Shown: piece after piece, positions 56,847 through 64,000 of the stretch
Layout of the letters: the number at the start of each line of letters is the position of its first letter
How positions within the stretch are numbered: position 1 is the first letter of the stretch
DNA from: BOG-932 sp965276835
GTDB taxonomy: Bacteria > Pseudomonadota > Alphaproteobacteria > BOG-932 > Roseiterribacteraceae
Assembly: GCA_965276835.1 (NCBI GenBank)
Contig: OZ255631.1
Location: forward strand, 620,001 to 684,000
Reading direction: 5' to 3'
DNA length: 64,000 bases
The notes under the pieces: generated by a model
Seen by the model: only the letters and a program-made list of their open reading frames with translations
Database searches by the model: none
Told to the model about the DNA's origin: nothing
Position numbers and translations under genes: made by a program

Positions 56847-58265
56847 TCAACGGCCGGCTGGTAACCTCACCTCCACCGTCAATCCGCCGCCCGGCGTTTC
56901 CGACAGGATCATCCGGCCGCCATGGGCGCTGATCGCGTCGCTGGCGATCGAGAGGCCGAGGCCGATGCCGCCGGTGTCGCGGGAGCGGGAGGTTTCACAG
57001 CGATAGAACGGGCGCAGGACTGCGTCGCGTTCGCGTTCGGGCACGCCCGGTCCATGATCGACGATCCGGATCACCGCATCGTCGCCGTCTCGCGCCAAGC
57101 CGATTGCCGCGCCGCCGCCATACCGAACGGCATTGTCGACGATATTGACCAGCGCTCGTTTGATCGCGCGAGGTCTGACGCGGATCGTCAACGGATCGAT
57201 CTTTGCTTTGACCATCGGCTGGCCGGTTTCGACGGCGTCATCCACCAGGACCATCAGCAGACGATCGAGCTCAGTGGGTTCGCTTTTTTCCTCGACGTTC
57301 TCCTCACGGGCGAATGCCATGGTCGCGCCGATCATCTCATCCATCTCATGCAGGTCGTTCAGCATTTTCGCCCGTTGCTCTTCGTCTTCCACCATCTCGG
57401 CTCTCAGCCTCATCCGCGTCAGCGGCGTGCGCAGGTCATGGGAGATGGCGGCCAGCATGCGGGTGCGGTCGAGCACGAACTGGCGCAACCGCCGCTGCAT
57501 ACGGTTGAAGGCCGCCGCCGCCTGGCGAACCTCGCGCGGGCCGGTTTCGGGCATCGGCGCGGCGTTGACATCCGTGCCGAACCGGTCCGCCGCTTCCGAC
57601 AGCCGGCCGAGCGGTCGGGTTGCCAACAACACGGCCCAGATCGACCCCATGATGGCCACTCCGATCAGCGCGGCGAAATAGGCGGCAAAGCTTGGAGTGA
57701 ACAGTTGGCCCAGCATCGGGCGCGTTTCGAGCGTCAGCCGGGTACCGTCCGGCAAGGTGCTGTGCGCCGAGATGCGGTTGCCCAAGTCCGGATCTTCCAA
57801 CGCCAGGTTGCGATGGCCGGACGGCGGATCAGGCAGGTGGATCGAGAAATCCGGCGGGGCCGGTATCAGACCGGGAGGATGCATGCCGTCGGGCGGATGT
57901 GTGCCATCAGGCGGTTGGGGTCCGTCCGGCTCCCCATCGGGATCGAATGGTGGGGGGGCATGGTTCGGTGATGGGCGATACCCGTCGGGCTGGCCCGGCC
58001 GCTCACGGTTTGGTGGTAGGCCGAAGGCCCGGCGGAACATCAGGCGGCGCATCATCATCTGCCGGTGGGCGAGCGGTTCCGGCCCCAGGACCTGGGCAAA
58101 GCCGGCAAGGCACTGCGCCGCTTGGCCGCTCTCGGCTGTCTTCAGAGCCCGCATATGATCGGCGTGATAAAGCGCGAGCGCCAGCGCCTGGGTCAGCAGG
58201 ATGCCACCCACTACCAGAGCCGCCATCCACTGCGACAGCCGGTCGGGGGCGAAACGCCTCAACAT
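56847..58265 (-). CDS. Sensor histidine kinase
   Basis: A 472-residue inner-membrane kinase. TM1 about 14-33; periplasmic sensor domain about 34-190 with an extraordinary Pro/Asp/Gly stretch (PDGTHPPDGMHPPG and similar, about residues 88-155); TM2 about 192-216; HAMP about 217-268. The phosphoacceptor is His276 in AAISHDLRTPLTRMRLRAEM. The ATPase domain has NIVDNAVRYGG, IVDHGPGVPE and GIGLGLSIA. The Pro-rich insert looks flexible and could bind metals or cell-wall material. The gene overlaps the response-regulator gene by seven bases, forming one operon with it. Confidence 0.93.
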   Translation of the reverse strand: MLRRFAPDRLSQWMAALVVGGILLTQALALALYHADHMRALKTAESGQAAQCLAGFAQVLGPEPLAHRQMMMRRLMFRRAFGLPPNRERPGQPDGYRPSPNHAPPPFDPDGEPDGPQPPDGTHPPDGMHPPGLIPAPPDFSIHLPDPPSGHRNLALEDPDLGNRISAHSTLPDGTRLTLETRPMLGQLFTPSFAAYFAALIGVAIMGSIWAVLLATRPLGRLSEAADRFGTDVNAAPMPETGPREVRQAAAAFNRMQRRLRQFVLDRTRMLAAISHDLRTPLTRMRLRAEMVEDEEQRAKMLNDLHEMDEMIGATMAFAREENVEEKSEPTELDRLLMVLVDDAVETGQPMVKAKIDPLTIRVRPRAIKRALVNIVDNAVRYGGGAAIGLARDGDDAVIRIVDHGPGVPERERDAVLRPFYRCETSRSRDTGGIGLGLSIASDAISAHGGRMILSETPGGGLTVEVRLPAGR

Positions 58266-58972
58266 GGCGTCACCTCCGCCGCGAAGATATAGCCGCCGAA
58301 GCGGACCGTCTTGATGATATCCGGTGCGTCCGCCGCCGCTTGCAGTTTGCGGCGCAGCCGGCTGACCTGCACGTCGATCGACCGGTCGAACGGCGAGGCT
58401 TCGCGCCCCTTGGTCAGATCCAGCAACTGGTCGCGGTTGAGTACCCGGCGCGGACGGCGGGCCAGCGTCACCAGCAGGTCATATTCGCCGGCCGTCAGCT
58501 CAACCTCAGTTCCTTGCGCGTTCAGCAGCCGCCGCCGGTCGGGTTCCAGGACGAATCCAGCGAAGGCCAGCCTGCTTTCGCCCGCCGGTTCGACAACTGA
58601 ATCCGCGCGGCGCAGCACAGCCGTGATGCGGGCGACCAGTTCGCGTGGGCTGAACGGCTTGGGCAGATAATCGTCGGCGCCGCTTTCCAGCCCGACGATG
58701 CGGTCGGCCTCTTCGCCCAAAGCGGTCAGCATGATGATCGGGATGTTGGATCTCTCGGCCCGCAATCGCCGGCAGAGGCTAAGGCCGTCCTCGCCCGGGA
58801 GCATCAGGTCCAGCAGGACCAGGCTGAAATTACCGGTCTCCAATGCCTGCCGCATCTCAGGGCCGTTCTTGGCGCTGGAGACACGGAAGCCGCGGCCAGA
58901 CAGGTAACGGGCGACCAGGTCACGGGTTTCGCGGTCGTCCTCGACGACCAGGATATGGGGTGTGTTGGCCAT
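58259..58972 (-). CDS. OmpR-family response regulator
   Basis: A 237-residue regulator. Receiver: acidic cluster VVEDDRE (Glu11, Asp12, Asp13), phosphoacceptor Asp55 in LVLLDLMLPG, MLTALGEE and DDYLPKPFSPRELVAR. The C-terminal winged helix (about 135-232) includes ELTAGEYDLLVTLARRPRRV then LNRDQLLDL, SIDVQVSRLRRKL and TVRFGGYIFA. It should bind tandem direct repeats; the TGTNACAG pair at 59017-59034, 45 bases upstream of its own start, is the obvious candidate and would give autoregulation. Confidence 0.95.
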   Translation of the reverse strand: MANTPHILVVEDDRETRDLVARYLSGRGFRVSSAKNGPEMRQALETGNFSLVLLDLMLPGEDGLSLCRRLRAERSNIPIIMLTALGEEADRIVGLESGADDYLPKPFSPRELVARITAVLRRADSVVEPAGESRLAFAGFVLEPDRRRLLNAQGTEVELTAGEYDLLVTLARRPRRVLNRDQLLDLTKGREASPFDRSIDVQVSRLRRKLQAAADAPDIIKTVRFGGYIFAAEVTPC

Positions 58973-59016
58973 GGCTTAGGAATTTAGCAGCCTTGCCCGT
59001 GGGCGGCGGAATTCTT

Positions 59017-59034
59017 TGTAACAGATTGTTACAG
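59017..59034. promoter_or_regulatory. Putative response-regulator box between the TCS and small genes
   Basis: TGTAACAGAT and TGTTACAGCC form direct repeats of TGTNACAG spaced ten bases (59017-59024, 59027-59034), the spacing preferred by OmpR-family dimers. Read differently, TGTAACA-GAT-TGTTACA is a perfect inverted repeat. A third half site, TGTAAC, lies at 59056-59061. The region separates the divergent starts at 58972 and 59141. Confidence 0.6.
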
Positions 59035-59140
59035 CCCCCGGCTTGGTTCACGCGCTGTAACCCAAAAGCGCTTTGCGGACATCGTGCAGCAACAAGAACG
59101 CGTTCTTCTGCCACCGTCATCAACCGACGGGGAATCCGCA

Positions 59141-59284
59141 ATGCATTACATATCGACCCTGAGAAAACGCACCGTGGCTGTAGCAGTCGCGGGCGGCGCG
59201 CTGTTGTTCCTGGCCGGGTTCGCCCATGGCTATAACGGCCAGGAACCGGAGGCCCGCTGGCACAATGTTCAGGCCGAACGGTAA
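59141..59284 (+). CDS. Small membrane or exported peptide, 47 residues
   Basis: MHYISTLRKRTVAVAVAGGA followed by LLFLAGFAHGYNGQEPEARW: a basic start, one hydrophobic stretch (about 11-28) and a short polar tail. It could be a single-pass inner-membrane peptide or a secreted peptide cut after AHG. GGGGAA lies 8 bases before the ATG. Divergent from the two-component genes across the candidate regulator box, so likely a target of the system. No family recognised. Confidence 0.55.
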   Translation: MHYISTLRKRTVAVAVAGGALLFLAGFAHGYNGQEPEARWHNVQAER

Positions 59285-59293
59285 GGACGTCAT

Positions 59294-59557
59294 ATGGACG
59301 ATTTCGTTCTGCTATGGCGGCCGCTCGTGATTGCCGGAGCGCTTTTTCTGTCCGTCGTCGCCTATGCCCAGGCATTGCAGGCGGGTGCCCAGCCCTCTGT
59401 TGCGCCGGATCGGCCGTTGCCGCCGCCGCCGCCCGGCGGGCAAATCGAGGCCGAGCTCGCCTGCCTGACGCCCGCGTGGGCGCCCACGGCTTTGCGGGAT
59501 CAGGTTGGAGACCACAAGGGCGCAGGCAAAACGACGCGACGCAATGACACATTTTAG
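59294..59557 (+). CDS. Small single-pass membrane protein, 87 residues
   Basis: MDDFVLLWRPLVIAGALFLS then VVAYAQALQAG gives one hydrophobic helix (about 5-24), then a Pro-rich segment PDRPLPPPPPGGQIEAELAC and a short polar end. Its start lies nine bases after the stop of the 47-residue peptide, with AAGGA in the gap; the two should be co-translated. The Pro run echoes the Pro-rich sensor region of the kinase, though no sequence relation is claimed. Function unknown; the last 20 residues may be past the conserved part. Confidence 0.5.
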   Translation: MDDFVLLWRPLVIAGALFLSVVAYAQALQAGAQPSVAPDRPLPPPPPGGQIEAELACLTPAWAPTALRDQVGDHKGAGKTTRRNDTF

Positions 59558-59861
59558 GCAATCTGCGCAGGAAAATAATGGAGAAACCGTACAAATTGTC
59601 GTAAACTGCAAGCTAATTGATGGATTCAGTGAACTTCAGCGGGAAATTTCTACTGATTCTGACGATCTAGCGAAGCTCCTGCGGTTTGCAGCGGCTTCAT
59701 GCGTCGCTCGACGACCAGCAAAAAATAATCGCGGATCAAATCGTCCGCCCTGGCCCTGGAGGGCACGAGTTTGGACCACCGCGAACGGGAATGCCGATGA
59801 TCAATCACAGGCCAATGATGCCACCGTCCTTCGGACGAGACTGCAAACCGGAAGCTCAACT
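59558..59861. other. Gap before the 59862 gene
   Basis: About 300 bases. The reading frame of the next gene stays open through here (from 59505), but the translation is Arg/Trp/Asn-rich, lacks a ribosome site and shows a local drop in GC around 59570-59700, so I do not call it coding. No hairpin terminator is evident. Confidence 0.4.
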
Positions 59862-60206
59862 ATGAGCCGTCCGGCCAAACACCCCGTCATGTCGTTTGAC
59901 GACGCCATGACGATTCACGTCTTGCGTGCCCACGGGCTGACCTATCGCGAGTTGGAACGGGTCGTCGGCGACCATCCGACCCGCATGTCCAAGGTGTTGG
60001 ACGGCACCCTGCACGAGGGTAGCTGGGCAGCGGCGCTCGCGCGGCTGTCGCTAGGCGATTGCTGGCACCCGACGGTTGCCGACATTGTCGGGCAACATGG
60101 GTCGGAACGCGTGCTGTCCGGCATGAAAAACGCCGACCCGCGCCGTCGCAATTACGAGCAGCGTCTGAAACGCCTGCGTAAAGGAACGATCCCGTTCGTG
60201 CGGTGA
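59862..60206 (+). CDS. Hypothetical protein with HTH-like N-terminal half
   Basis: A 114-residue basic protein: MSRPAKHPVMSFDDAMTIHV then LRAHGLTYRELERVVGDHPT and RMSKVLDGTLHEGSWAAALA. The segment LTYRELERVVGDHPTRMSKV has the spacing of a helix-turn-helix (turn at VVGDHP), which suggests a small DNA-binding protein; the end KNADPRRRNYEQRLKRLRKG is strongly basic. I do not recognise the family. The ATG at 59862 has GGAAG before it; a longer form from 59505 is possible but less likely. Confidence 0.5.
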   Translation: MSRPAKHPVMSFDDAMTIHVLRAHGLTYRELERVVGDHPTRMSKVLDGTLHEGSWAAALARLSLGDCWHPTVADIVGQHGSERVLSGMKNADPRRRNYEQRLKRLRKGTIPFVR

Positions 60207-60316
60207 TACGTACGGAATGTGAACCGGGTGGACTAACCCGCGGCTAGCCCACCCGGCGCTTTTACGAGCAGGTCTTCGTCATCGCGGAGTCTTACCGGCC
60301 CCGCGTGCCCATTGCT

Positions 60317-60886
60317 TCATGTGCACTTCGGCGTCTTGTTAGCGGGGATAGCTTTCAGATAGGCATAGACCGCCGCCAGGTCGCCGTTAGTCAAATCGCG
60401 GAAATAGGGCCACGGCATACCGACAAACAGCTTCTTCGGTGTGCGGAAATCATGTCCCGTGCGCATTGCCGATTCGAAATGCACCAAGGTCAGCCCGTCG
60501 GGCAGCCCGTTTCTGTCTCTTGTGATATTGGCCGAGCAGACGCCGTTGCCGAACGGGACGCCGCCGGCGAAATAGGCCTTCTGAACCACGGCGGTCTTGG
60601 GATCGCCACTAAACGGGTCGGACCCGGGCGCGAATTCGGGCGTCGTGTGGCAGCCGTTGCACTGGCCGACCGTCACGAGATAGCTGCCGAGACCGACTTG
60701 GTTCTTGTTCAGCCCCTTCAGGTTGAGCGGCACCGGCGCAATCTTGATGCCCTCGGCGATGCGCGCCGTGTCGTTATCGGCGTGGGCCTGCGGGGCGGCG
60801 GCCAAACCGGCGAGCGCAAATCCGGCAGACAGCAATCCGAATACCAGACGAACACGCGGCGAAACGGGTGTGAGAGAATTTATCAT
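60317..60886 (-). CDS. Periplasmic c-type cytochrome
   Basis: A 189-residue exported monohaem cytochrome. Signal peptide about 1-36 (VRLVFGLLSAGFALAGLAAA, cleaved near AHA-D). The haem motif CNGCH is at residues 76-80 after GSYLVTVGQ, a pattern shared with subunits of membrane-bound dehydrogenases; the distal Met is probably in FVGMPWPYFRDLT, and the end LAAVYAYLKAIPANKTPKC is typical. It could accept electrons from the PQQ dehydrogenases of this window, although it is not adjacent to them. The ATG at 60886 is preferred over the GTG at 60922. Confidence 0.87.
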   Translation of the reverse strand: MINSLTPVSPRVRLVFGLLSAGFALAGLAAAPQAHADNDTARIAEGIKIAPVPLNLKGLNKNQVGLGSYLVTVGQCNGCHTTPEFAPGSDPFSGDPKTAVVQKAYFAGGVPFGNGVCSANITRDRNGLPDGLTLVHFESAMRTGHDFRTPKKLFVGMPWPYFRDLTNGDLAAVYAYLKAIPANKTPKCT

Positions 60887-61075
60887 CGGGACACCATTCG
60901 GTTGGGGGAGAGTCGACAGCACTAAAGAGGACTGAATCCCGGCCGGAATATTCCGGTGGAAGACCCGTTTTTATGTGACAGTTTTGTTATCAGTGGACTG
61001 AAATAGCAGGTGAAATTCCTACCGCCTCTTCTCGCAATGACGAGTTCAGGTTTTGCTGCGGTCGCGGACGCGGGC

Positions 61076-61870
61076 TTAGAAGCGTCGAGCGAAACGGCGT
61101 GCCCGTTTGCCCGTCAACGCGCCGATCAAGGGCAGGTAAAGGGCGTAGGGCAGGAGGTTCAAGAATTTCAGAAACCACACCAGCCGGCGCGGCACGACGA
61201 TTTCGAAGCCGCCATGAGCAAAGCCGGTGCAGATACGGCGCGCGGCTTTGCCTGTCGTGGTCATGAATGGCATCGGGAAACGGTTCTGGTCAGTCAGTTT
61301 CGTCCTGACGAAGCCGAGCGAAACAAGCTGGACGGTGATACCGTGGGGCGCGCAGGTCAGTCGCAGGCTTTCAGCGAGATGGATGAGAGCAGCCTTGGTC
61401 GCGCCATAGGCGATCGCTTCGGGCATCCCGCCATAACCTGACGAAGAGCCATTGATCGCAATCTGTCCGATGCCCCGCGCCCGCATGGCGCTTAGCACCG
61501 GGGCGAGACAGTTCGCCGTGCCGCTCAGGTTAAGGTCGACCGTACGGCGGAAGAGAGCATCGTCGAACCGTTGCGGGTCTTCAGAAAACTGTCCCCCGGC
61601 GTTGAGAAACGCCAGCACGATCGGGCCGGTTGCCTCAATGCGTGCCACAACGCGCGCCATGTCGGCCGGGTCGGTTACGTCGCCCGGTATGACGGTGATC
61701 TTTCCCGGCGACGCCTCGGTGGCGAGCGTGTCGAGTTCAGCCGGCACGTTCGAGGTCGCGGTTACGGTATATCCGGCCCGCGCCAGTTCCAGGGCAACGG
61801 CCCGGCCGACACCGCTGCTCGCGCCGGTTACCCAAGCGATGCCTGATTGCGGTGAGGCGCGATACACCAT
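61076..61870 (-). CDS. SDR family oxidoreductase
   Basis: A 264-residue short-chain dehydrogenase: GASSGVGRA (about 16-24), LNAGG (about residue 89), catalytic Ser in INGSSSGYGG and YGATK (about residue 154). The C-terminus carries an amphipathic or membrane-associated stretch (VWFLKFLNLLPYALYLPLIG) and a very basic end (KRARRFARRF), as in SDRs acting on lipids near membranes. Its ATG begins immediately after the stop of the SDR gene upstream (61871), so both are translated from one message. Confidence 0.9.
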   Translation of the reverse strand: MVYRASPQSGIAWVTGASSGVGRAVALELARAGYTVTATSNVPAELDTLATEASPGKITVIPGDVTDPADMARVVARIEATGPIVLAFLNAGGQFSEDPQRFDDALFRRTVDLNLSGTANCLAPVLSAMRARGIGQIAINGSSSGYGGMPEAIAYGATKAALIHLAESLRLTCAPHGITVQLVSLGFVRTKLTDQNRFPMPFMTTTGKAARRICTGFAHGGFEIVVPRRLVWFLKFLNLLPYALYLPLIGALTGKRARRFARRF

Positions 61871-62830
61871 TTAGGCGTCCAGCGCGTCTGACGGTTTGTC
61901 CGGGAAGCGAACGCCGGCCAGGACCTCGGCTTGTCGCCACAACTCGGCGGCAATTCGTGGGTTTTTCCCGCGTTCCGACCGCTGCGCGATGGTCGGCGGG
62001 CCGCGCAATTCCAGAAAGCCTGCGGGGCCAATATACGATCCACCCTTGATATCGTTCGCCGCCGCCGCCGCGACTGTGGGTTGTGCGCCAGCCGCGGCGG
62101 ATTGCCCGGCGATGCGAAGCCCGAAGGCCATGACGCGCTGGCTTATGGGTCTGGACTTGGCGCCGATACTGGGGCCGGCATTCGGCAGATCGGTCATCGA
62201 GAGCCCTGGATGAACCGCGACGCTGATCAGTCCCCAGTGCAGGTGGTCGCTCCGCCGTTGCAGTTCGATTGCGAAACTCAGCATCGCCAGTTTCGATTGG
62301 GCATAGGCTTTCCATGGACGATATCCGTGCTCTGCCTGCAGATCGTCGAGGGCGAGCCGTCCGGCGTGGTGCGAAAGGCTGCTGAGGTTGACGACGCGTG
62401 CGTTTCGGGTGCGAATCAAGTTGGGCAAAAGATGTGCGGTCAGAGCGAAATGCCCCAGGAAATTGGTTCCGAACTGCAGTTCGAAGCCGTCCTTGGTCAG
62501 CATGCGCGTCGGCACCGCCAATAAGCCGGCATTGTTCACCAATATATCGACGGTGGGATGCTTGACGGCGATTCGTCCGGCAAAGTCGGCGACATTGGAC
62601 AGATCGGCAAGATCCAGTGATTCGAACGACGCTGTGACGTCAGGGCTTTCTGCCTCGATCTCACAGACGGCCCGCAGGCCCAACGGTTCCCTGCGTCCGC
62701 TCAGGATCACGTTCGCGCCCAGGCGTGCAAGCGACCGGGCGGTTTCCAATCCGATGCCGCTTGTCGCGCCCGTTACGATTGCCGTCTTGCCGCGCAGCGC
62801 AGCGCAGGCGATATCGAACCGTCTGCTCAA
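61871..62830 (-). CDS. SDR family oxidoreductase, retinol-dehydrogenase-like
   Basis: A 319-residue SDR of the longer, retinol dehydrogenase/WWOX-like kind: TGATSGIGLETARSLARLGA (about 19-38), VNNAGLLA (about 96-103), the block FELQFGTNFLGHFALTAHLL, catalytic Ser in NLSSLSHHAG and YAQSK (about residue 180). The C-terminal about 80 residues after VHPGLSMTDLP form the variable substrate cover. The substrate is unknown. Directly adjacent to the second SDR with no gap, and preceded by a GntR regulator 13 bases upstream on the same strand. Confidence 0.9.
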   Translation of the reverse strand: MSRRFDIACAALRGKTAIVTGATSGIGLETARSLARLGANVILSGRREPLGLRAVCEIEAESPDVTASFESLDLADLSNVADFAGRIAVKHPTVDILVNNAGLLAVPTRMLTKDGFELQFGTNFLGHFALTAHLLPNLIRTRNARVVNLSSLSHHAGRLALDDLQAEHGYRPWKAYAQSKLAMLSFAIELQRRSDHLHWGLISVAVHPGLSMTDLPNAGPSIGAKSRPISQRVMAFGLRIAGQSAAAGAQPTVAAAAANDIKGGSYIGPAGFLELRGPPTIAQRSERGKNPRIAAELWRQAEVLAGVRFPDKPSDALDA

Positions 62831-62843
62831 GGCGCCGTATTCC

Positions 62844-63614
62844 TCAAGTCAGCCCCAATCTGGCCGCGTCGAGCGAGCTGTCCAGGTCCGATCCCGTCAT
62901 CTCATAGCCCTTGCGGAAGTCGTTCATGTGCCGGCGCATCCAGTTGCGGGCGCCCTCGGGGTCCTGGGCGACCAGGCGTTCATAGAGGAAGCGATGTGCG
63001 TCCAGCACGCGGCGATAGGTGCCGAGGCGGGGCAGGATGATGCGGCCGGCCGGAATGAACAGCTTGGTCACCGGCTCGTGGCTGAGGATCAGCACGCGGT
63101 TGCCCGAGGCCTGGGCCATGATTTCGTGGAATTCGGTGTCCAGCTCGACGAACGCATCGACATCGAAACTCTCCCGCGCCTCCAACGGGCCGGTTAGTCT
63201 TTCCATCGCGGCGATGTTAACGGCGAGGCGCTTCAGGTCGGCCTCACCAATATTGCGGGCCGCAACCTCCGCCATCATCGGTTCGACCAGGACCGACGCC
63301 TCCCACAATTCGCGGAAGGTGATGGATGCCAGAACCAGGGCGCGGCTGGCGGATGAGGCCAGTTCCAGATAATGCGGGATGGCGATGCGTGGCCGCTTGC
63401 CGCCTTCGCGCACGACTAGGCCGCTCTGTTCCAGCAGGCGGATGCCCTCGCGCACGGTTGAGCGGTTAAGCCCGAACTGGTCGGCCAATTGCGTCTCGGC
63501 GGGCAGGGGATCGCCGACCTTCAGATTGCCGGCAAAGATCTCCCGCTCAACCGCGTCATAGACCAGCCGGTAAGCCGGCGCTCGTTCGATCCTGGCAAAA
63601 TCGCGAGTCTGCAT
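62844..63614 (-). CDS. GntR family regulator, FadR/FCD type
   Basis: A 256-residue regulator. The winged helix (about 14-80) reads RLVYDAVEREIFAGNLKVGD then PLPAETQLADQFGLNRSTVR, EGIRLLEQSGLVVREGG. The FCD ligand domain follows, with metal ligands probably in DTEFHEIMA, ILSHEPV and the late RRHMND. It senses a carboxylic acid or metabolite and should bind TNGTNNNACNA-type sites. A site TTGTCCGACAA at 63863-63873 lies before the enoyl-CoA hydratase gene, so that gene and the SDR pair are likely targets. First gene of a regulator-SDR-SDR unit. Confidence 0.92.
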   Translation of the reverse strand: MQTRDFARIERAPAYRLVYDAVEREIFAGNLKVGDPLPAETQLADQFGLNRSTVREGIRLLEQSGLVVREGGKRPRIAIPHYLELASSASRALVLASITFRELWEASVLVEPMMAEVAARNIGEADLKRLAVNIAAMERLTGPLEARESFDVDAFVELDTEFHEIMAQASGNRVLILSHEPVTKLFIPAGRIILPRLGTYRRVLDAHRFLYERLVAQDPEGARNWMRRHMNDFRKGYEMTGSDLDSSLDAARLGLT

Positions 63615-63656
63615 TCCCTCACTCTACCTTCGGCGCGTGTCGTTTGCTGGGAAATT

Positions 63657-63805
63657 GAACCGCCAAGACGCCAAAGCGCCAAGAAAACCAATCATATGCA
63701 TGCATATGCGTCCATCTGTGGAAAAAGATTCTTATCCACAGATGGACGCAGATTAACGCAGATTTAAATCCGGGCTTTCTTGGCGCCTTGGCGTCTTGGC
63801 GGTTC
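63657..63805. repeat. Nested palindromic intergenic element (CCAAG type), copy B
   Basis: GAACCGCCAAGACGCCAAAG then CGCCAAGAAA (63657-63686) is inverted against 63776-63805 with one mismatch in 30. Inside, TGCGTCCATCTGTGGA (63707-63722) is perfectly inverted against 63735-63750, and CATATGCATGCATATG (63693-63708) is itself a perfect palindrome. The whole can fold as three stacked hairpins. Same design as copy A. Confidence 0.85.
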
Positions 63806-63862
63806 CTTCTTCAAACGTCGTTGCGGCTTGATAGCATCACGTGGGATTGCTATTGTCCAGAA

Positions 63863-63873
63863 TTGTCCGACAA
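63863..63873. promoter_or_regulatory. Putative GntR (FCD) operator
   Basis: TTGTCCGACAA is a perfect palindrome with a one-base centre and fits TNGTNNNACNA, the half-site pattern of FCD-type GntR regulators. It lies 16 bases before the start at 63889 and about 250 bases from the regulator gene. Confidence 0.5.
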
Positions 63874-63888
63874 CCCGACAGATTGGGT

Positions 63889-64000
63889 ATGAGCATACCT
63901 TACGAAAACATCACGGTCGAAAGGCAAGGCGCCGCTTTTAAGGTCACACTGGCGCGGGCGGAGAAGCTCAATCCAATCGATTGGGCGACGATCCGTGAGT
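63889..64000 (+). CDS. Enoyl-CoA hydratase/isomerase family protein, 5' end only
   Basis: The first 37 codons: MSIPYENITVERQGAAFKVT then LARAEKLNPIDWATIRE. The pattern of a beta strand with VxxxxGxxxVTL followed by KLNPI is the usual crotonase N-terminus (normally LNRPEKxNALs). The gene runs off the right edge, so active-site residues are not visible. Divergent from the GntR regulator with an operator-like palindrome 16 bases upstream. Confidence 0.7.
   Translation, partial: MSIPYENITVERQGAAFKVTLARAEKLNPIDWATIRE

Noticed and set aside
1..64000. Prophage, integrative element or tRNA-linked island
   Set aside because: No integrase, transposase, structural phage gene, tRNA or attachment-site pair could be recognised, apart from the short direct repeats at VapBC.

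Overview
The window is a 64 kb piece of a GC-rich chromosome, most likely from an alphaproteobacterium. Supporting signs are GTTC-N7-GTTC LexA-type boxes, a proline-linked OmpA domain of the type seen in alphaproteobacterial porins, dispersed palindromes built on CCCGGGTCAAGCCCGGGCATGAC, and a heterotroph gene set rich in SDRs, Rieske/P450 oxygenases, nitronate monooxygenase-like enzymes, CoA ligases and PQQ enzymes. I cannot fix the genus. There are no rRNA or tRNA genes, no CRISPR array, no transposase and no recognisable prophage.

Layout. 1-4.9 kb: 5' end of a soluble transhydrogenase, two carboxymuconolactone-decarboxylase-like genes, an SDR, an uncharacterised gene behind a LexA-type box, a dodecin and a secreted Gly-rich protein. 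5-9 kb: arylsulfatase, GPH-type transporter, DUF1697 protein. 9-18.4 kb: a periplasmic redox locus with two paralogous CxxCH proteins (carboxypeptidase-regulatory domain plus propeller-like region), one PQQ dehydrogenase, an MBL hydrolase, a TetR regulator and a RidA-like protein. A second PQQ dehydrogenase of the same subtype lies at 50-52 kb. 18.4-30.6 kb: secreted Ig-like protein, a TonB-dependent receptor fused to an OmpA domain, alpha/beta hydrolase, aldehyde dehydrogenase, Yip1 and MEKHLA proteins, Rieske oxygenase with an MFS transporter, and a GFA protein. 30.7-39.2 kb: tightly packed minus-strand catabolic units (CoA ligase/VOC; flavin oxidoreductase/P450/enoyl-CoA hydratase; amidohydrolase plus an unknown protein). 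39.5-42.3 kb: accessory segment with VapBC, RelE/Xre and a DUF5343 gene. 42.4-53.9 kb: SDR, a second LexA-box gene paralogous to the one at 3 kb, LysR, small surface proteins, epoxide hydrolase, nitronate monooxygenase, TetR, PQQ dehydrogenase and an acyl/aryl-CoA ligase. 54-56 kb: an AT-rich island with two atypical receiver proteins and a perfect 47-bp palindrome. 56.2-64 kb: a two-component system with divergent small membrane peptides, a c-type cytochrome, SDRs, a GntR regulator and the start of an enoyl-CoA hydratase.

Working picture. A TonB receptor, sulfatase and transporters could take up an organic substrate. Periplasmic PQQ dehydrogenases would oxidise alcohol groups and pass electrons to c-type haem proteins. 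Cytoplasmic oxygenases, hydrolases, CoA ligases and hydratases would process the products. The substrate cannot be deduced from sequence alone. The most unusual items are: a pair of paralogous unknown genes with conserved LexA-type promoters; a TonB receptor-OmpA fusion; PQQ dehydrogenases whose cupredoxin tail has lost its copper ligands; two toxin-antitoxin modules whose toxin, but not antitoxin, carries a one-base frameshift; and several families of nested palindromic intergenic elements.
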